Below, piece after piece: positions 34,569 through 42,937 of a stretch of DNA of 64,000 bases (position 1 is the first letter of the stretch; each line of letters opens with the position of its first letter). Both the position numbers and the translations under genes were made by a program. The DNA is from Blautia luti (GTDB lineage: Bacteria; Bacillota; Clostridia; Lachnospirales; Lachnospiraceae). The notes under the pieces are model-generated. The model ran no database searches. It worked only from the letters and a program-made list of their open reading frames with translations, and was not told the origin of the DNA. Where the stretch lies: NCBI RefSeq assembly GCF_033096465.1, contig NZ_AP028156.1, positions 1,384,501 through 1,448,500 on the forward strand, given 5' to 3'.

Positions 34569-35450
34569 ATGATAAAAAGCATGACTGGTTTCGGCCGTGC
34601 AGAGGTCGTCACCGACGAAAGAAAGATCACGATCGAACTGAAATCTGTCAACCACAGATATTTAGATCTCAGCATCAAAATGCCCAAGAAACTCAGCTTC
34701 CTGGAAGGTGCCATCCGAAACCTGATGAAAACCTATATCCAGCGAGGTAAAGTAGATGTATACATTACCTGCGAAGACTACACCATGAATAATGGGGCAC
34801 TCAAATATAATAAAGAGCTTGCAGGAGAATACCTCACATATCTCAGACAGATCCAGCAGGATTTCGGTCTGGACTTCGATATTAAAGTAAGCACCCTGTC
34901 CAGATATCCGGAAGTTTTTGTGATGGAAGAACAGTCTGTAGATGAAGAAGCTCTCTGGAATTATCTGGAGCCGCCTCTTCGGGAAGCATGTGAGAAATTC
35001 GTACAGACCCGTATACAGGAAGGCAGAAATCTGGAGAAAGATCTGGCAGAGAAGCTGGATGGTCTGGAAGAGAAAGTTCTGAAAGTAGAAGAACGGGCTC
35101 CGGAAGTAGTAAGTGCATACAGGGCCAAGCTGGAAGCCAAGGTAGCAGAACTTCTGGAAGACACTCAGATTGATGAGAACAGGATCGCATCCGAAGTGAT
35201 CCTTTATTCCGATAAGATCTGCAATGATGAAGAAACCGTCCGTCTCCACAGCCATATCAAAAATATGAAGAAAATGATCACTACAGAGAAAGACGGCGTA
35301 GGACGAAAGCTTGACTTCATGGCGCAGGAAATGAACCGTGAAGCAAACACCATCCTGTCTAAGTCCAATGATCTGGAGACCTCTGATATAGCCATTGATT
35401 TAAAGACAGAGATCGAGAAGATCAGGGAACAGATCCAGAACGTAGAATAG
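34569..35450 (+). CDS. yicC: YicC/YloC family endoribonuclease
   Basis: This 293-residue protein starts with the family signature MIKSMTGFGRAEVVTDERKI, followed by ELKSVNHRYLDLSIKMP, and ends with the DUF1732 region RKLDFMAQEMNREANTILSK and the following SNDLETSDIAIDLKTEIEKI. Family members form a hexameric RNA clamp and cleave RNA. It is the first gene of the conserved yicC-remA-gmk-rpoZ block with a consensus promoter upstream. Length and motifs are normal. Confidence 0.95.
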   Translation: MIKSMTGFGRAEVVTDERKITIELKSVNHRYLDLSIKMPKKLSFLEGAIRNLMKTYIQRGKVDVYITCEDYTMNNGALKYNKELAGEYLTYLRQIQQDFGLDFDIKVSTLSRYPEVFVMEEQSVDEEALWNYLEPPLREACEKFVQTRIQEGRNLEKDLAEKLDGLEEKVLKVEERAPEVVSAYRAKLEAKVAELLEDTQIDENRIASEVILYSDKICNDEETVRLHSHIKNMKKMITTEKDGVGRKLDFMAQEMNREANTILSKSNDLETSDIAIDLKTEIEKIREQIQNVE

Positions 35451-35461
35451 AGGAATAAGAA

Positions 35462-35734
35462 GTGGCGAAGCTCATCAATATTGGTTTTGGAAATGTAGTA
35501 AATTCACAGAAGATCGTGGCTGTGGTCAGTCCCGACGCAGCACCTGTCAAACGTATGGTGCAGAGCGTGAAGGGAACCAGGTCATTGATCGACGCAACAC
35601 AGGGAAGGAAAACGAAGGCTGTTATTGTTACATCGGATGATTATCTGGTGCTCAGTGCACTGCAGCCGGAAACCATTGCCCGCAGGTTTGCGGAAATATA
35701 TGATTATGAGGATAGGGGAGAGATCCATGAGTAA
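35462..35734 (+). CDS. remA: RemA-like extracellular matrix regulator (DUF370)
   Basis: This 90-residue protein matches the RemA family throughout: KLINIGFGNVVNSQKIVAVV, PDAAPVKRMVQ and TDDYL-like TSDDYLVLSALQPETIARR. RemA forms ring-shaped oligomers that bind DNA and activates matrix and osmoprotection genes in Bacillus. The start is GTG 35462, 11 bases after yicC. Its stop overlaps the gmk start by eight bases, so the two are translationally coupled. In Clostridia its targets are unknown. Confidence 0.93.
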   Translation: MAKLINIGFGNVVNSQKIVAVVSPDAAPVKRMVQSVKGTRSLIDATQGRKTKAVIVTSDDYLVLSALQPETIARRFAEIYDYEDRGEIHE

Positions 35735-36350
35735 AGGAATTTTAGTTGTGGTTTCCGGATTTTCAGGAGCAGGGAAAGGCACAGTGATGAAACGCCTTCT
35801 GGAAAAGTATGACGATTATGCATTGTCCATTTCCGTAACAACAAGGAATCCACGTCCGGGAGAAGAAGACGGCAGAGAATATTTTTTCCGTAAAAGGGAA
35901 GAATTCGAGAAGCTGATCCAGGAAGATGCACTGATCGAATATGCTCAGTACGTAGAGAACTATTACGGTACTCCGCGTTCCTATGTGGAGGAACAGCTTC
36001 AGGCAGGCAGAAATGTGATCCTGGAGATTGAGATCCAGGGTGCAATGAAAGTTAAAAAGAAGATTCCGGAAGCTCTGCTGGTATTTGTCACACCGCCTAC
36101 TGTGGAAGAACTGGAAAGAAGACTGAGAGACAGAGGAACTGAGACAGCACAGGTGATCGCAGACAGACTTGCCAGGGCAGGTGAAGAAGCGAAGGGAATG
36201 GATCAGTACGATTACATTCTGGTCAATGACACTGTGGAAGAATGTGTAGATCATCTTCACCAGATCATTGTAAGTGAGCATTCCAGAGCATCACGCAACA
36301 CAGAATTCATTGCGGACATCCAGCAACAGACCAGAGCATTTCAGAAATAA
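35727..36350 (+). CDS. gmk: Guanylate kinase
   Basis: This 207-residue enzyme phosphorylates GMP to GDP with ATP, essential for guanine nucleotide supply. The P-loop is GFSGAGKGTVMKRL near residue 10 and the GMP-binding segment is SVTTRNPRPGEEDGREYFF, followed by EYAQYVENYYGTPRSYVEEQ. The lid region has RRLRDRGTET. GGGGAGAG precedes ATG 35727 inside the remA end. Length is typical. Confidence 0.96.
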   Translation: MSKGILVVVSGFSGAGKGTVMKRLLEKYDDYALSISVTTRNPRPGEEDGREYFFRKREEFEKLIQEDALIEYAQYVENYYGTPRSYVEEQLQAGRNVILEIEIQGAMKVKKKIPEALLVFVTPPTVEELERRLRDRGTETAQVIADRLARAGEEAKGMDQYDYILVNDTVEECVDHLHQIIVSEHSRASRNTEFIADIQQQTRAFQK

Positions 36351-36427
36351 ACAATAGCATTTCAGAAGAACAAATAAAGAAAATATTACCGCAGGAATTA
36401 CCCATGCGGGCTGAAAGGAGAACATAT

Positions 36428-36772
36428 ATGATACATCCGTCTTATACAGAATTAATCGAAGCAATCAACACAAACAATGAGGACGACGATACTACGATGT
36501 CCGTAAACAGCCGTTACTCACTGGTACTTGCAACAAGCAAGCGTGCACGTCAGCTCATTGCAGGTGCGAAACCGCTGGTAGAAGGTGCAGCAGGAAAGAA
36601 ACCTCTTTCCATCGCGATTGATGAACTTTATAAAGGTAAAGTAAAGATCCTTGCACCGGAAGAAGAGATCGAGGAGAAAGCTGCAGCAGTTGAAACTGCA
36701 GAAGCTCCTGCAGAGGTGACAGCAGAGGAAACTGTGGAGACAGCAGAAGACACAGCGACAGAAGAAGCATAA
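36428..36772 (+). CDS. rpoZ: RNA polymerase omega subunit
   Basis: This 114-residue subunit helps assemble and stabilise RNA polymerase through the beta' subunit. The core is MIHPSYTELIEAINTNNEDD, then NSRYSLVLATSKRARQLIAG and KPLSIAIDELYKGKV. The C-terminal 35 residues are a low-complexity acidic tail rich in Glu, Ala and Thr (AEAPAEVTAEETVETAEDTA), longer than in Bacillus. ATG 36428 has GAAAGGAG upstream. It is the usual gene after gmk. Confidence 0.94.
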   Translation: MIHPSYTELIEAINTNNEDDDTTMSVNSRYSLVLATSKRARQLIAGAKPLVEGAAGKKPLSIAIDELYKGKVKILAPEEEIEEKAAAVETAEAPAEVTAEETVETAEDTATEEA

Positions 36773-36788
36773 AAAGAAAAGCCCGGGA

Positions 36789-36832
36789 TGTGTCTGAAAA
36801 TTGCACAGATAAATTTTCAGGCACATTCTTTT
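36789..36832 (+). terminator. Intrinsic terminator after rpoZ
   Basis: TGTGTCTGAAAATT (36789-36802) pairs with AATTTTCAGGCACA (36812-36825) with one G-T pair, followed by TTCTTTTG. Confidence 0.8.
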
Positions 36833-36888
36833 GTATACAAAATATAGTCCGGGCGGATGGGAATATCCGTCTGAGCATAGGAGAATTT

Positions 36889-38226
36889 ATGAAATTATTG
36901 TTCGTATCATTAGGCTGTGATAAGAATCTGGTAGACTCGGAAGAGATGTTGGGCCTTCTCACAGCGAACGGTTTCGAAATCGTAGATGACGAGACCCGGG
37001 CAGAGGTGATCGTGGTAAACACCTGCTGCTTCATCAATGATGCCAAAGAGGAAAGTGTCAACACGATCCTTGAGATGGCAGAATATAAAAAAGAGGGAAC
37101 CTGTAAGGTTCTGATCGTCACAGGTTGCATGGCACAGCGCTATAAGAATGAGATCATCGAAGAAGTGCCGGAAGTAGATGCAGTTCTGGGAACCACTTCT
37201 TACGGAGATATCCTGAAAGCCATAAACGAGGCAATGGATGGCAAACATTTCCAGGAATTCAAAGATATTGATTATCTTCCTGAGAAACTGGGTAAACGTG
37301 TGCTGACCACCGGCGGACACTTCGGATATCTGAAGATCGCAGAAGGATGTGACAAGCACTGTACCTACTGTATCATTCCCAAACTAAGAGGAAAATTCCG
37401 CAGTGTTCCCATGGAACGTCTGGTAGCCCAGGCACAGGAGATGGCAGAAGAGGGTGTAAAGGAGCTGATCCTGGTAGCCCAGGAAACAACAGTTTACGGT
37501 ACAGATATTTATGGAAAAAAGTCCCTGCATATCCTGTTAAAAGAGTTATGTAAGATCAAAGGGATCCGTTGGATCCGCGTGCTCTACTGCTATCCGGAGG
37601 AAATTTATGATGAACTGATCCAGACGATGAAAGAAGAGAAAAAGATCTGTCATTATCTGGATCTCCCAATCCAGCATGCAAGCGACAGGATCCTGAAACG
37701 TATGGGAAGAAGAACTACCCAGGCAGAATTGGTTGCCATTGTAAATAAACTCCGTCAGGAGATACCGGATATTGTACTTCGAACTACCCTGATCACAGGT
37801 TTCCCAGGAGAAACTCAGGAAGACCACGAAGAGCTGATGGGATTCGTGGATGAGATGGAATTTGACAGACTGGGAGTCTTTACCTATTCACCGGAAGAGG
37901 ACACTCCGGCAGCAGATATGCCGGATCAGATTCCTGAGGAAGTGAAAGAAGAACGCAGAGATGAGATCATGGAGCTTCAGCAGGAGATTTCCTATGACAA
38001 AGGTACAGACCGTATTGGCCAGGAACTGATGGTAATGATCGAGGGCAAGGTCGCTGACGAGAGCGCTTATATTGGAAGAACCTACGGAGATGCACCGAAA
38101 GTAGACGGATACATCTTCGTTCAGACAGGAGAACTTCTGATGACAGGAGATTTCGCGAAAGTACGTGTGACCGGTGCACTGGAATATGATTTGATAGGAG
38201 AGTTGGCAGATGAATACACCGAATAA
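36889..38226 (+). CDS. rimO: Ribosomal protein S12 methylthiotransferase
   Basis: This 445-residue radical SAM methylthiotransferase adds a methylthio group to an Asp of S12. The N-terminal MTTase domain starts KLLFVSLGCDKNLVDSEEML with its three cluster Cys (SLGCDKN, NTCCFIN, TGCMAQR). The radical SAM core has CDKHCTYC near residue 155, and a TRAM-like domain forms the C-terminus. The DKNLVDSE form is characteristic of RimO rather than MiaB. ATG 36889 has AGGAG upstream. It overlaps pgsA by 17 bases. Confidence 0.96.
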   Translation: MKLLFVSLGCDKNLVDSEEMLGLLTANGFEIVDDETRAEVIVVNTCCFINDAKEESVNTILEMAEYKKEGTCKVLIVTGCMAQRYKNEIIEEVPEVDAVLGTTSYGDILKAINEAMDGKHFQEFKDIDYLPEKLGKRVLTTGGHFGYLKIAEGCDKHCTYCIIPKLRGKFRSVPMERLVAQAQEMAEEGVKELILVAQETTVYGTDIYGKKSLHILLKELCKIKGIRWIRVLYCYPEEIYDELIQTMKEEKKICHYLDLPIQHASDRILKRMGRRTTQAELVAIVNKLRQEIPDIVLRTTLITGFPGETQEDHEELMGFVDEMEFDRLGVFTYSPEEDTPAADMPDQIPEEVKEERRDEIMELQQEISYDKGTDRIGQELMVMIEGKVADESAYIGRTYGDAPKVDGYIFVQTGELLMTGDFAKVRVTGALEYDLIGELADEYTE

Positions 38227-38749
38227 ACTGACAGTTGCCAGGATGATCCTGGTACCTTTTCTGGTATTATTTATGCTTACAGGATGGGGAGGAGAAGCGA
38301 ATAAATATATCTCCCTTGCCATCTTTGTAGTAGCCAGCGTCACAGACTGGTTTGACGGTAAGCTTGCCAGGAAATACAATCTTGTAACGAATTTTGGTAA
38401 ATTTATGGACCCGCTGGCAGACAAACTTCTGGTCTGCTCTGCAATGATCTGTTTCATTGAGCTGGATAAACTTCCGGCATGGATCGTGATCATTATTATC
38501 GGCAGAGAATTTATCATCAGCGGATTCCGTCTGATCGCAGCGGAGAACGGCGTTGTAATCGCAGCGAATTACTGGGGTAAATTTAAAACAGCATCTCAGA
38601 TGGTCATGATCATTCTTCTTCTGGCTGATCTGGGCGGCATTTTTGATACTCTTGCACAGATTTTCATCTGGATCTCACTGGCACTGACTGTGATTTCTCT
38701 GATCACCTATATCTGGCAGAACAAGAGTGTACTTTCTATGCAGGACTAA
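38210..38749 (+). CDS. pgsA: CDP-diacylglycerol-glycerol-3-phosphate 3-phosphatidyltransferase
   Basis: This 179-residue membrane enzyme makes phosphatidylglycerol phosphate, the precursor of PG and cardiolipin. The CDP-alcohol phosphotransferase motif is intact: DGKLARKYNLVTNFGKFMDP, followed by LADK. The N-terminus NTPNKLTVARMILVPFLVLF is typical, and about five spans are seen. It overlaps rimO, so it is coupled to it. Cardiolipin synthase (49541) in the same window acts downstream. Confidence 0.95.
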   Translation: MNTPNKLTVARMILVPFLVLFMLTGWGGEANKYISLAIFVVASVTDWFDGKLARKYNLVTNFGKFMDPLADKLLVCSAMICFIELDKLPAWIVIIIIGREFIISGFRLIAAENGVVIAANYWGKFKTASQMVMIILLLADLGGIFDTLAQIFIWISLALTVISLITYIWQNKSVLSMQD

Positions 38750-38791
38750 AGAATCTGATCGAAAGAACTTTACTGAAAGGAAGTAAAAAAT

Positions 38792-40063
38792 ATGATTACA
38801 GAGCTGATATCTGTGGGAACTGAGATTTTACTTGGAAATATTGTAAATACAAACAGTGCATATCTGTCTGAGAAATGTGCACAGCTGGGGCTGGGACTTT
38901 ATTATCAGACTGTAGTGGGAGATAATCCGGAGAGAATGAAACAGGTCATCCGCACAGCTCTGGATCGTTCTGATGTGATCATCCTTACCGGTGGTCTGGG
39001 ACCTACAGAAGATGATCTTACGAAAGAAATCACTGCTGAGGTCATGGGATTTGAGCTGGTAGAAGATCTTCATTCCAGAGAGCTGATGGAAGAATACCTG
39101 AAACAGTATGAGAAAAATAATCCGCAGCGCCGTATCACAAAGAACAATTACAAACAGGCAATGGTTCCCAAAGGATGCATCGTGCTGGATAACCATAATG
39201 GAACAGCTCCTGGGCTGATCATGGAGAAAAAAGGCAAAACCGCCATTCTCCTTCCGGGACCTCCAAATGAAATGAAACCGATGTTTGAAGAGGCGGTTTT
39301 TCCGTATCTTCGTAAGAAACAGCCGGAGATCATTTATTCCCAAATGGTGAAGATCAGTGGAATCGGAGAGAGCCAGGTGGCAGAGGAGATCCAGGATCTC
39401 ATTGAAAAGCAGACCAATCCTACGATCGCACCTTATGCCAAGACCGGTGAGGTACATCTGCGTGTTACTGCGAAAGCGGAGGATGAGAAGAAATGCCGTA
39501 AGCTGATCAAGCCTGTAGTAAAGGAACTGAAGAAACGCTTCGGAAGAAATGTATTTGCCACAGAAGAGAGCAAGACCCTGGAAGAAGCGGTGGTAGATCT
39601 GCTGAAAGAAAATGAGATGACTCTTTCTCTGGCAGAATCCTGTACAGGTGGTGCGGTAGCTTCCCGTATTGTGGGAGTTTCCGGGGCATCTGAGGTTCTG
39701 ATGTGCGGTTTCGTCACCTATACGAACCGTGCGAAAAGGAAATGCCTTGGGGTAAAGAAGAGCACCCTGCATACAGAAGGTGCTGTTTCTGTCAAATGTG
39801 CCAGAGAGATGGCTAAAGGCGGCTGTAAGGCTGCGAAGACAGATGTATGTCTATCTGTTACTGGTCTGGCAGGCCCAGGCGGTGGAACGGAAGAAATACC
39901 GGTAGGCACTGTGTTTATGGGATGCTGCTGTAATGGAAAGACTGTTGTGAAAGAGTTTCATTTCACAGGAAACCGTAGCAGGATCCGTGAGCAGGCTGCA
40001 GCTCAGGCGCTGACTCTGATCCGTGACTGTGTGCTGGATCAGACAGAGGAGAATAACAGATAA
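38792..40063 (+). CDS. cinA: CinA-family protein (NMN amidase / competence-damage protein)
   Basis: This 423-residue two-domain protein has an N-terminal MoCF-like domain (AELISVGTEILLGNIVNTNS in outline, then ILTGGLGPTEDDLTKE) and a C-terminal CinA domain (SLAESCTGGAVASRIVGVSG) with the nicotinamide mononucleotide deamidase motif. It recycles pyridine nucleotides; the link to competence in Firmicutes is by operon with recA, which is not next to it here. AAAGGAAG precedes ATG 38792. A strong terminator follows. Confidence 0.95.
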   Translation: MITELISVGTEILLGNIVNTNSAYLSEKCAQLGLGLYYQTVVGDNPERMKQVIRTALDRSDVIILTGGLGPTEDDLTKEITAEVMGFELVEDLHSRELMEEYLKQYEKNNPQRRITKNNYKQAMVPKGCIVLDNHNGTAPGLIMEKKGKTAILLPGPPNEMKPMFEEAVFPYLRKKQPEIIYSQMVKISGIGESQVAEEIQDLIEKQTNPTIAPYAKTGEVHLRVTAKAEDEKKCRKLIKPVVKELKKRFGRNVFATEESKTLEEAVVDLLKENEMTLSLAESCTGGAVASRIVGVSGASEVLMCGFVTYTNRAKRKCLGVKKSTLHTEGAVSVKCAREMAKGGCKAAKTDVCLSVTGLAGPGGGTEEIPVGTVFMGCCCNGKTVVKEFHFTGNRSRIREQAAAQALTLIRDCVLDQTEENNR

Positions 40064-40076
40064 CAATCGGAATATA

Positions 40077-40131
40077 AAAAGCCGGAAAACATTCAAGACA
40101 AAAGTTCCTGTCCGAATGTTTTCCGGCTTTT
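40077..40131. terminator. Strong bidirectional terminator after cinA
   Basis: An 18-bp perfect stem, AAAAGCCGGAAAACATTC (40077-40094) with GAATGTTTTCCGGCTTTT (40114-40131), has A and T runs on both sides and separates two convergent units. Confidence 0.92.
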
Positions 40132-40167
40132 ATGCTGCATGAAATGGTTGGTGTGAATAAAACAGGA

Positions 40168-40440
40168 TCAGCGTATCATTTTCATCAGATTTACTACCCG
40201 ATCCAGACGTTGTGCCTCTTCCGGGGATTTGCCTGCTTTCAGAACTTCAATGATGGTGGAAATCTCGCTGGGATTGAAATTCAGGCCGCTTTTCCTGCCC
40301 TGGGCAGCTGCACCCATAAGAAAAGGCAGCATATCATTGATCCCTTTTGAGCTTCCCTGTGTGGCAAGGTTCTGGAGCATATCAAGTTTGGTTTTGTCCA
40401 TGCCTGCCAGCTGGGGATTGTTTCTCCAGTCTTCACTCAT
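40168..40440 (-). CDS. Hypothetical small protein
   Basis: This protein of about 90 residues reads MSEDWRNNPQLAGMDKTKLD and later PFLMGAAAQGRKSGLNFNPS. It is helical with no signal or membrane segment. A PPR-like or regulatory role cannot be inferred. ATG 40440 has AAGGAGG five bases upstream, so the longer start at 40446 is less likely. It overlaps the end of the upstream gene and ends in the shared terminator. Both genes are probably one message. I do not recognise the family. Confidence 0.7.
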   Translation of the reverse strand: MSEDWRNNPQLAGMDKTKLDMLQNLATQGSSKGINDMLPFLMGAAAQGRKSGLNFNPSEISTIIEVLKAGKSPEEAQRLDRVVNLMKMIR

Positions 40441-40795
40441 ACGCATCCTCCTTTCTGTCTTCCGGCTGATTCATAAGCTGCAGCATCTGGATCATAGCCA
40501 TCATATTTACGATCTGGTCCAGCTGTTTTTTGCTGGAACCGTAGCAGAAACTGCGGATATCATTTAACATTTCCATGGGTTCCCGGGAAGGAATACTCAT
40601 GGCACTGAGCTCCGGAGCACTGGTGCTGCTTCCGAAAAGAGAAATGGTGTTTTTCAGTTCCATTGCTTTTTCATATACGGATAAGATCTGACGGCCGGAT
40701 GCAGGGAGGTAGGGAATGGCGGCCTTCAGCATCTGCCCGCAGTCAGAACTGACCATTCGATCCAGAGGTGTCTGGGAGATGAAATTTTGTTCCAT
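40433..40795 (-). CDS. Hypothetical small protein
   Basis: This 120-residue protein starts MEQNFISQTPLDRMVSSDCG, continues with KAAIPYLPASGRQILSVYEK and ends with a Met-rich helix (KQLDQIVNMMAMIQMLQLMN). No known domain is visible. It and the following gene share a Met- and Leu-rich ending (NLMKMIR), so they may bind each other. It sits beside the Cys/Gly-rich protein and the wall hydrolase, in a group I suspect is sporulation-related, but there is no direct evidence. Confidence 0.7.
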   Translation of the reverse strand: MEQNFISQTPLDRMVSSDCGQMLKAAIPYLPASGRQILSVYEKAMELKNTISLFGSSTSAPELSAMSIPSREPMEMLNDIRSFCYGSSKKQLDQIVNMMAMIQMLQLMNQPEDRKEDAYE

Positions 40796-40903
40796 GGATC
40801 TATCCTCTAAAATCTATGTTTTTTATTATCAGAATATGACGGAACAGCAGGGTGTGACATATAATAAATTATAGAATTTTTATGAATGACCAGGAGTAAA
40901 AAA

Positions 40904-41053
40904 ATGAAAGAGAATAACGAAAAGCTTGTGATCGAGGGGAATGCTTTTTATGAGATAGATATGGAATGTGTGAGAGAAAAGGAGCAGAAAAAAAGACGGA
41001 TGCAAAAGCCGGGCAGACAGCAGGAAACTATTTCCGAAAGGCAGAGGAGTTAA
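40904..41053 (+). CDS. Overlooked 49-residue basic protein
   Basis: This is too short for usual ORF calls. AGGAG lies seven bases before ATG 40904. The protein starts MKENNEKLVIEGNAFYEIDM and ends with a very basic tail (EKEQKKRRMQKPGRQQETIS). The first part looks like a small folded motif with conserved-looking acidic and aromatic residues. I recall similar short proteins in Clostridia but cannot name a function. It is convergent with the Cys/Gly-rich gene. Confidence 0.6.
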   Translation: MKENNEKLVIEGNAFYEIDMECVREKEQKKRRMQKPGRQQETISERQRS

Positions 41054-41087
41054 CCTCTGCCCCGGAAAATGCAGGAACAGGTCAGGA

Positions 41088-41369
41088 TCAGCATCCACAT
41101 CCGCAGCCGTTATTGCCGCACAGAAGAAGCAGAACGATGATGATCCAGCAGCTGTCACCGCCGCCACAGCCATTGTTGCATCCCCATCCGTTATTGCCGC
41201 ACAGGCAGAGCAGGATGATGATCCAAAGGATGTTGCAGCAGGAATTGTTTCCCAAGGAAAGGCCGCAGCCGTTATTACCACAGCCACATCCATTGTCACA
41301 TCCGCAGCTATTGTTGTTACATCCGCATCCATTGTCACATCCACAGTTAGTAGCAGCTAAATCACTCAT
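41088..41369 (-). CDS. Cys/Gly/Asn-rich small protein (high-cysteine, chorion-like)
   Basis: This protein of about 93 residues starts MSDLAATNCGCDNGCGCNNN and is built from CGCDNGCGC-type repeats. Two hydrophobic segments interrupt the repeats (NILWIIILLCLCG near residue 42 and CWIIIVLLLLCGNNG near 74), so it may sit in a membrane or coat. Over 20 Cys would allow heavy cross-linking or metal binding. GGAGG is eight bases before ATG 41369, which is chosen over a longer start at 41405. Such proteins are annotated as high-cysteine proteins in Lachnospiraceae; the role is unknown. Confidence 0.75.
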   Translation of the reverse strand: MSDLAATNCGCDNGCGCNNNSCGCDNGCGCGNNGCGLSLGNNSCCNILWIIILLCLCGNNGWGCNNGCGGGDSCWIIIVLLLLCGNNGCGCGC

Positions 41370-41486
41370 GTTAAAATCCTCCAGATTTTCTTTACACTCT
41401 ATCATATGATATGGAGAAAAATGTGTGACAGATCAGGATGGAAAAAACTCTCAGATGAATGAAAGGGTTCGTGGCTGGAATAAGAG

Positions 41487-41515
41487 TTGACACTAATATG
41501 TGCTTCCTGTATAAT
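41487..41515 (+). promoter_or_regulatory. SigA-type promoter for the wall hydrolase
   Basis: TTGACA (41487-41492), a 17-base spacer and TATAAT (41510-41515) lie 45 bases before ATG 41560. Confidence 0.9.
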
Positions 41516-41559
41516 ATATGTAACATTTTTGTAATAAATAAAAGGAAATGGAGAATATT

Positions 41560-42933
41560 ATGAAGAAACAGAGAAAATTTTTGTGGACAGCATTGCTTCT
41601 TTTCATGGTTTCCATTTTTGCAATGGGCTGTGTTACCGTATCTGCAGCGACGAAGACAGGATTCGTCACGATAGGGGGCAAGACTTATTACATAAAAGAA
41701 GATGGAACCAAGCAGAAAGGCTGGCTGCAGCTCAATGGAAAGAAATACTATTTCAACAAGAGTACGGGCGTACAAGTCAAAGGCTGGGTAAAGGATTCCT
41801 CTGGGAAAACCATCCGTTATTTCACAAAAGGCACTGGCTGTATGGTCACCGGATTTGTCTCAGACAGTAAAGGAAATACCCGTTACTTTGACAAGAAGAC
41901 AGGCCTTCTCACCAGAGGCTGGATGGAGAATGCGAAGGGAGAGAAGTATTATTTCTACAGCGGTTCCGGTATTATGGCCAAAGGCTGGGTGGAAAATAAA
42001 AAAGGTCAGAAGCGCTATTTCAGCCAGGCGACAGGTAAGATGTGTGTAAGCTGGGTAAAGAATTCCAAAGGATATTACCGGTATTTTAAACCCTCTACAG
42101 GAATTATGTATACAGGTCTTCAGAAAGTGGGAAAGTACTATTACTATTTCTCAAAGACCACAGGTATCCGCTATCAGAAGGGATTCGGTACCGTAGGAAA
42201 GAATAAATATTACTTTGATCCGGATACAGGCAGAATGAAGACGGGCTGGCTGACTTATACAGGAAATAAATATTATTTCAAGAGTAATGGTGTCATGATG
42301 GTAAGTACTGTCACAGCGATTAACGGAACTTCTTATAAGTTCGATTCCAACGGTGTGGCATCCAAGTTAGATTACAGCTACAAGATTGAAGGAAACTATG
42401 TCAAAGTCTATGACTCTAGGAATGCGAAATACTATTATATGGAAAAAGAGTTCCTGGAACATCCGGGAGTAGCAGAAGGCAAGGTATCCGATCTGGAACT
42501 GCTGGCTGCTGTATGTGATGCAGAGGCAGGAAATCAGGGACTTGTGGGAATGGAGGCTGTTGCGCTGTGCATATTGAACAGTACCATTGATAAATATAAA
42601 GATTTTCCGTCGCAGATCCGCTATGTGATCTATCAGGGCAAACCTACCCAGTATGCAGTAGTTACCAACGGTGCCCTGCTGAAACGACTGAAAGGTACAG
42701 GATGGGAAAGCAAGACAGTTGCCCATCAGGCAGCAGAGAAAGCCATGAAGATCTTTGATGATTATGTGAATACAGGCAAGAAGAGAGTCTTAAGAGGATT
42801 TACCACAAAGGATTTCAAATATAAATACTTTATGACTCCTGCTGCGTTCTGGTCACAGAATCTGAACTTCAGCAAACTTAATTACGAGATCTACAAAGGA
42901 CATGTATTCTTTGAAGACTGGATTTCAGGTTGA
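41560..42933 (+). CDS. Secreted cell wall-binding protein with SleB-type hydrolase domain
   Basis: This protein of about 457 residues is secreted. Residues 1-30 form a signal peptide (FLWTALLLFMVSIFAMGCVT, VSAAT). Residues 35-270 hold about ten choline/cell-wall-binding repeats of the type GWxxxxGKxYYF (KGWLQLNGKKYYFNKSTG). The C-terminal domain from about 310 (DLELLAAVCDAEAGNQGLVG, MEAVALCILNS) matches SleB/CwlJ-type hydrolase with its Glu. It would cut peptidoglycan at the cell surface or spore cortex. ATG 41560 has GGAG six bases upstream. Confidence 0.9.
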   Translation: MKKQRKFLWTALLLFMVSIFAMGCVTVSAATKTGFVTIGGKTYYIKEDGTKQKGWLQLNGKKYYFNKSTGVQVKGWVKDSSGKTIRYFTKGTGCMVTGFVSDSKGNTRYFDKKTGLLTRGWMENAKGEKYYFYSGSGIMAKGWVENKKGQKRYFSQATGKMCVSWVKNSKGYYRYFKPSTGIMYTGLQKVGKYYYYFSKTTGIRYQKGFGTVGKNKYYFDPDTGRMKTGWLTYTGNKYYFKSNGVMMVSTVTAINGTSYKFDSNGVASKLDYSYKIEGNYVKVYDSRNAKYYYMEKEFLEHPGVAEGKVSDLELLAAVCDAEAGNQGLVGMEAVALCILNSTIDKYKDFPSQIRYVIYQGKPTQYAVVTNGALLKRLKGTGWESKTVAHQAAEKAMKIFDDYVNTGKKRVLRGFTTKDFKYKYFMTPAAFWSQNLNFSKLNYEIYKGHVFFEDWISG

Positions 42934-42937
42934 TATT

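Noticed and set aside
40966..41409. 147-codon plus-strand frame rich in Pro, Gln and His
   Set aside because: It is the complement of the Cys/Gly-repeat gene; its low-complexity composition comes from the repeat, and it has no good start.
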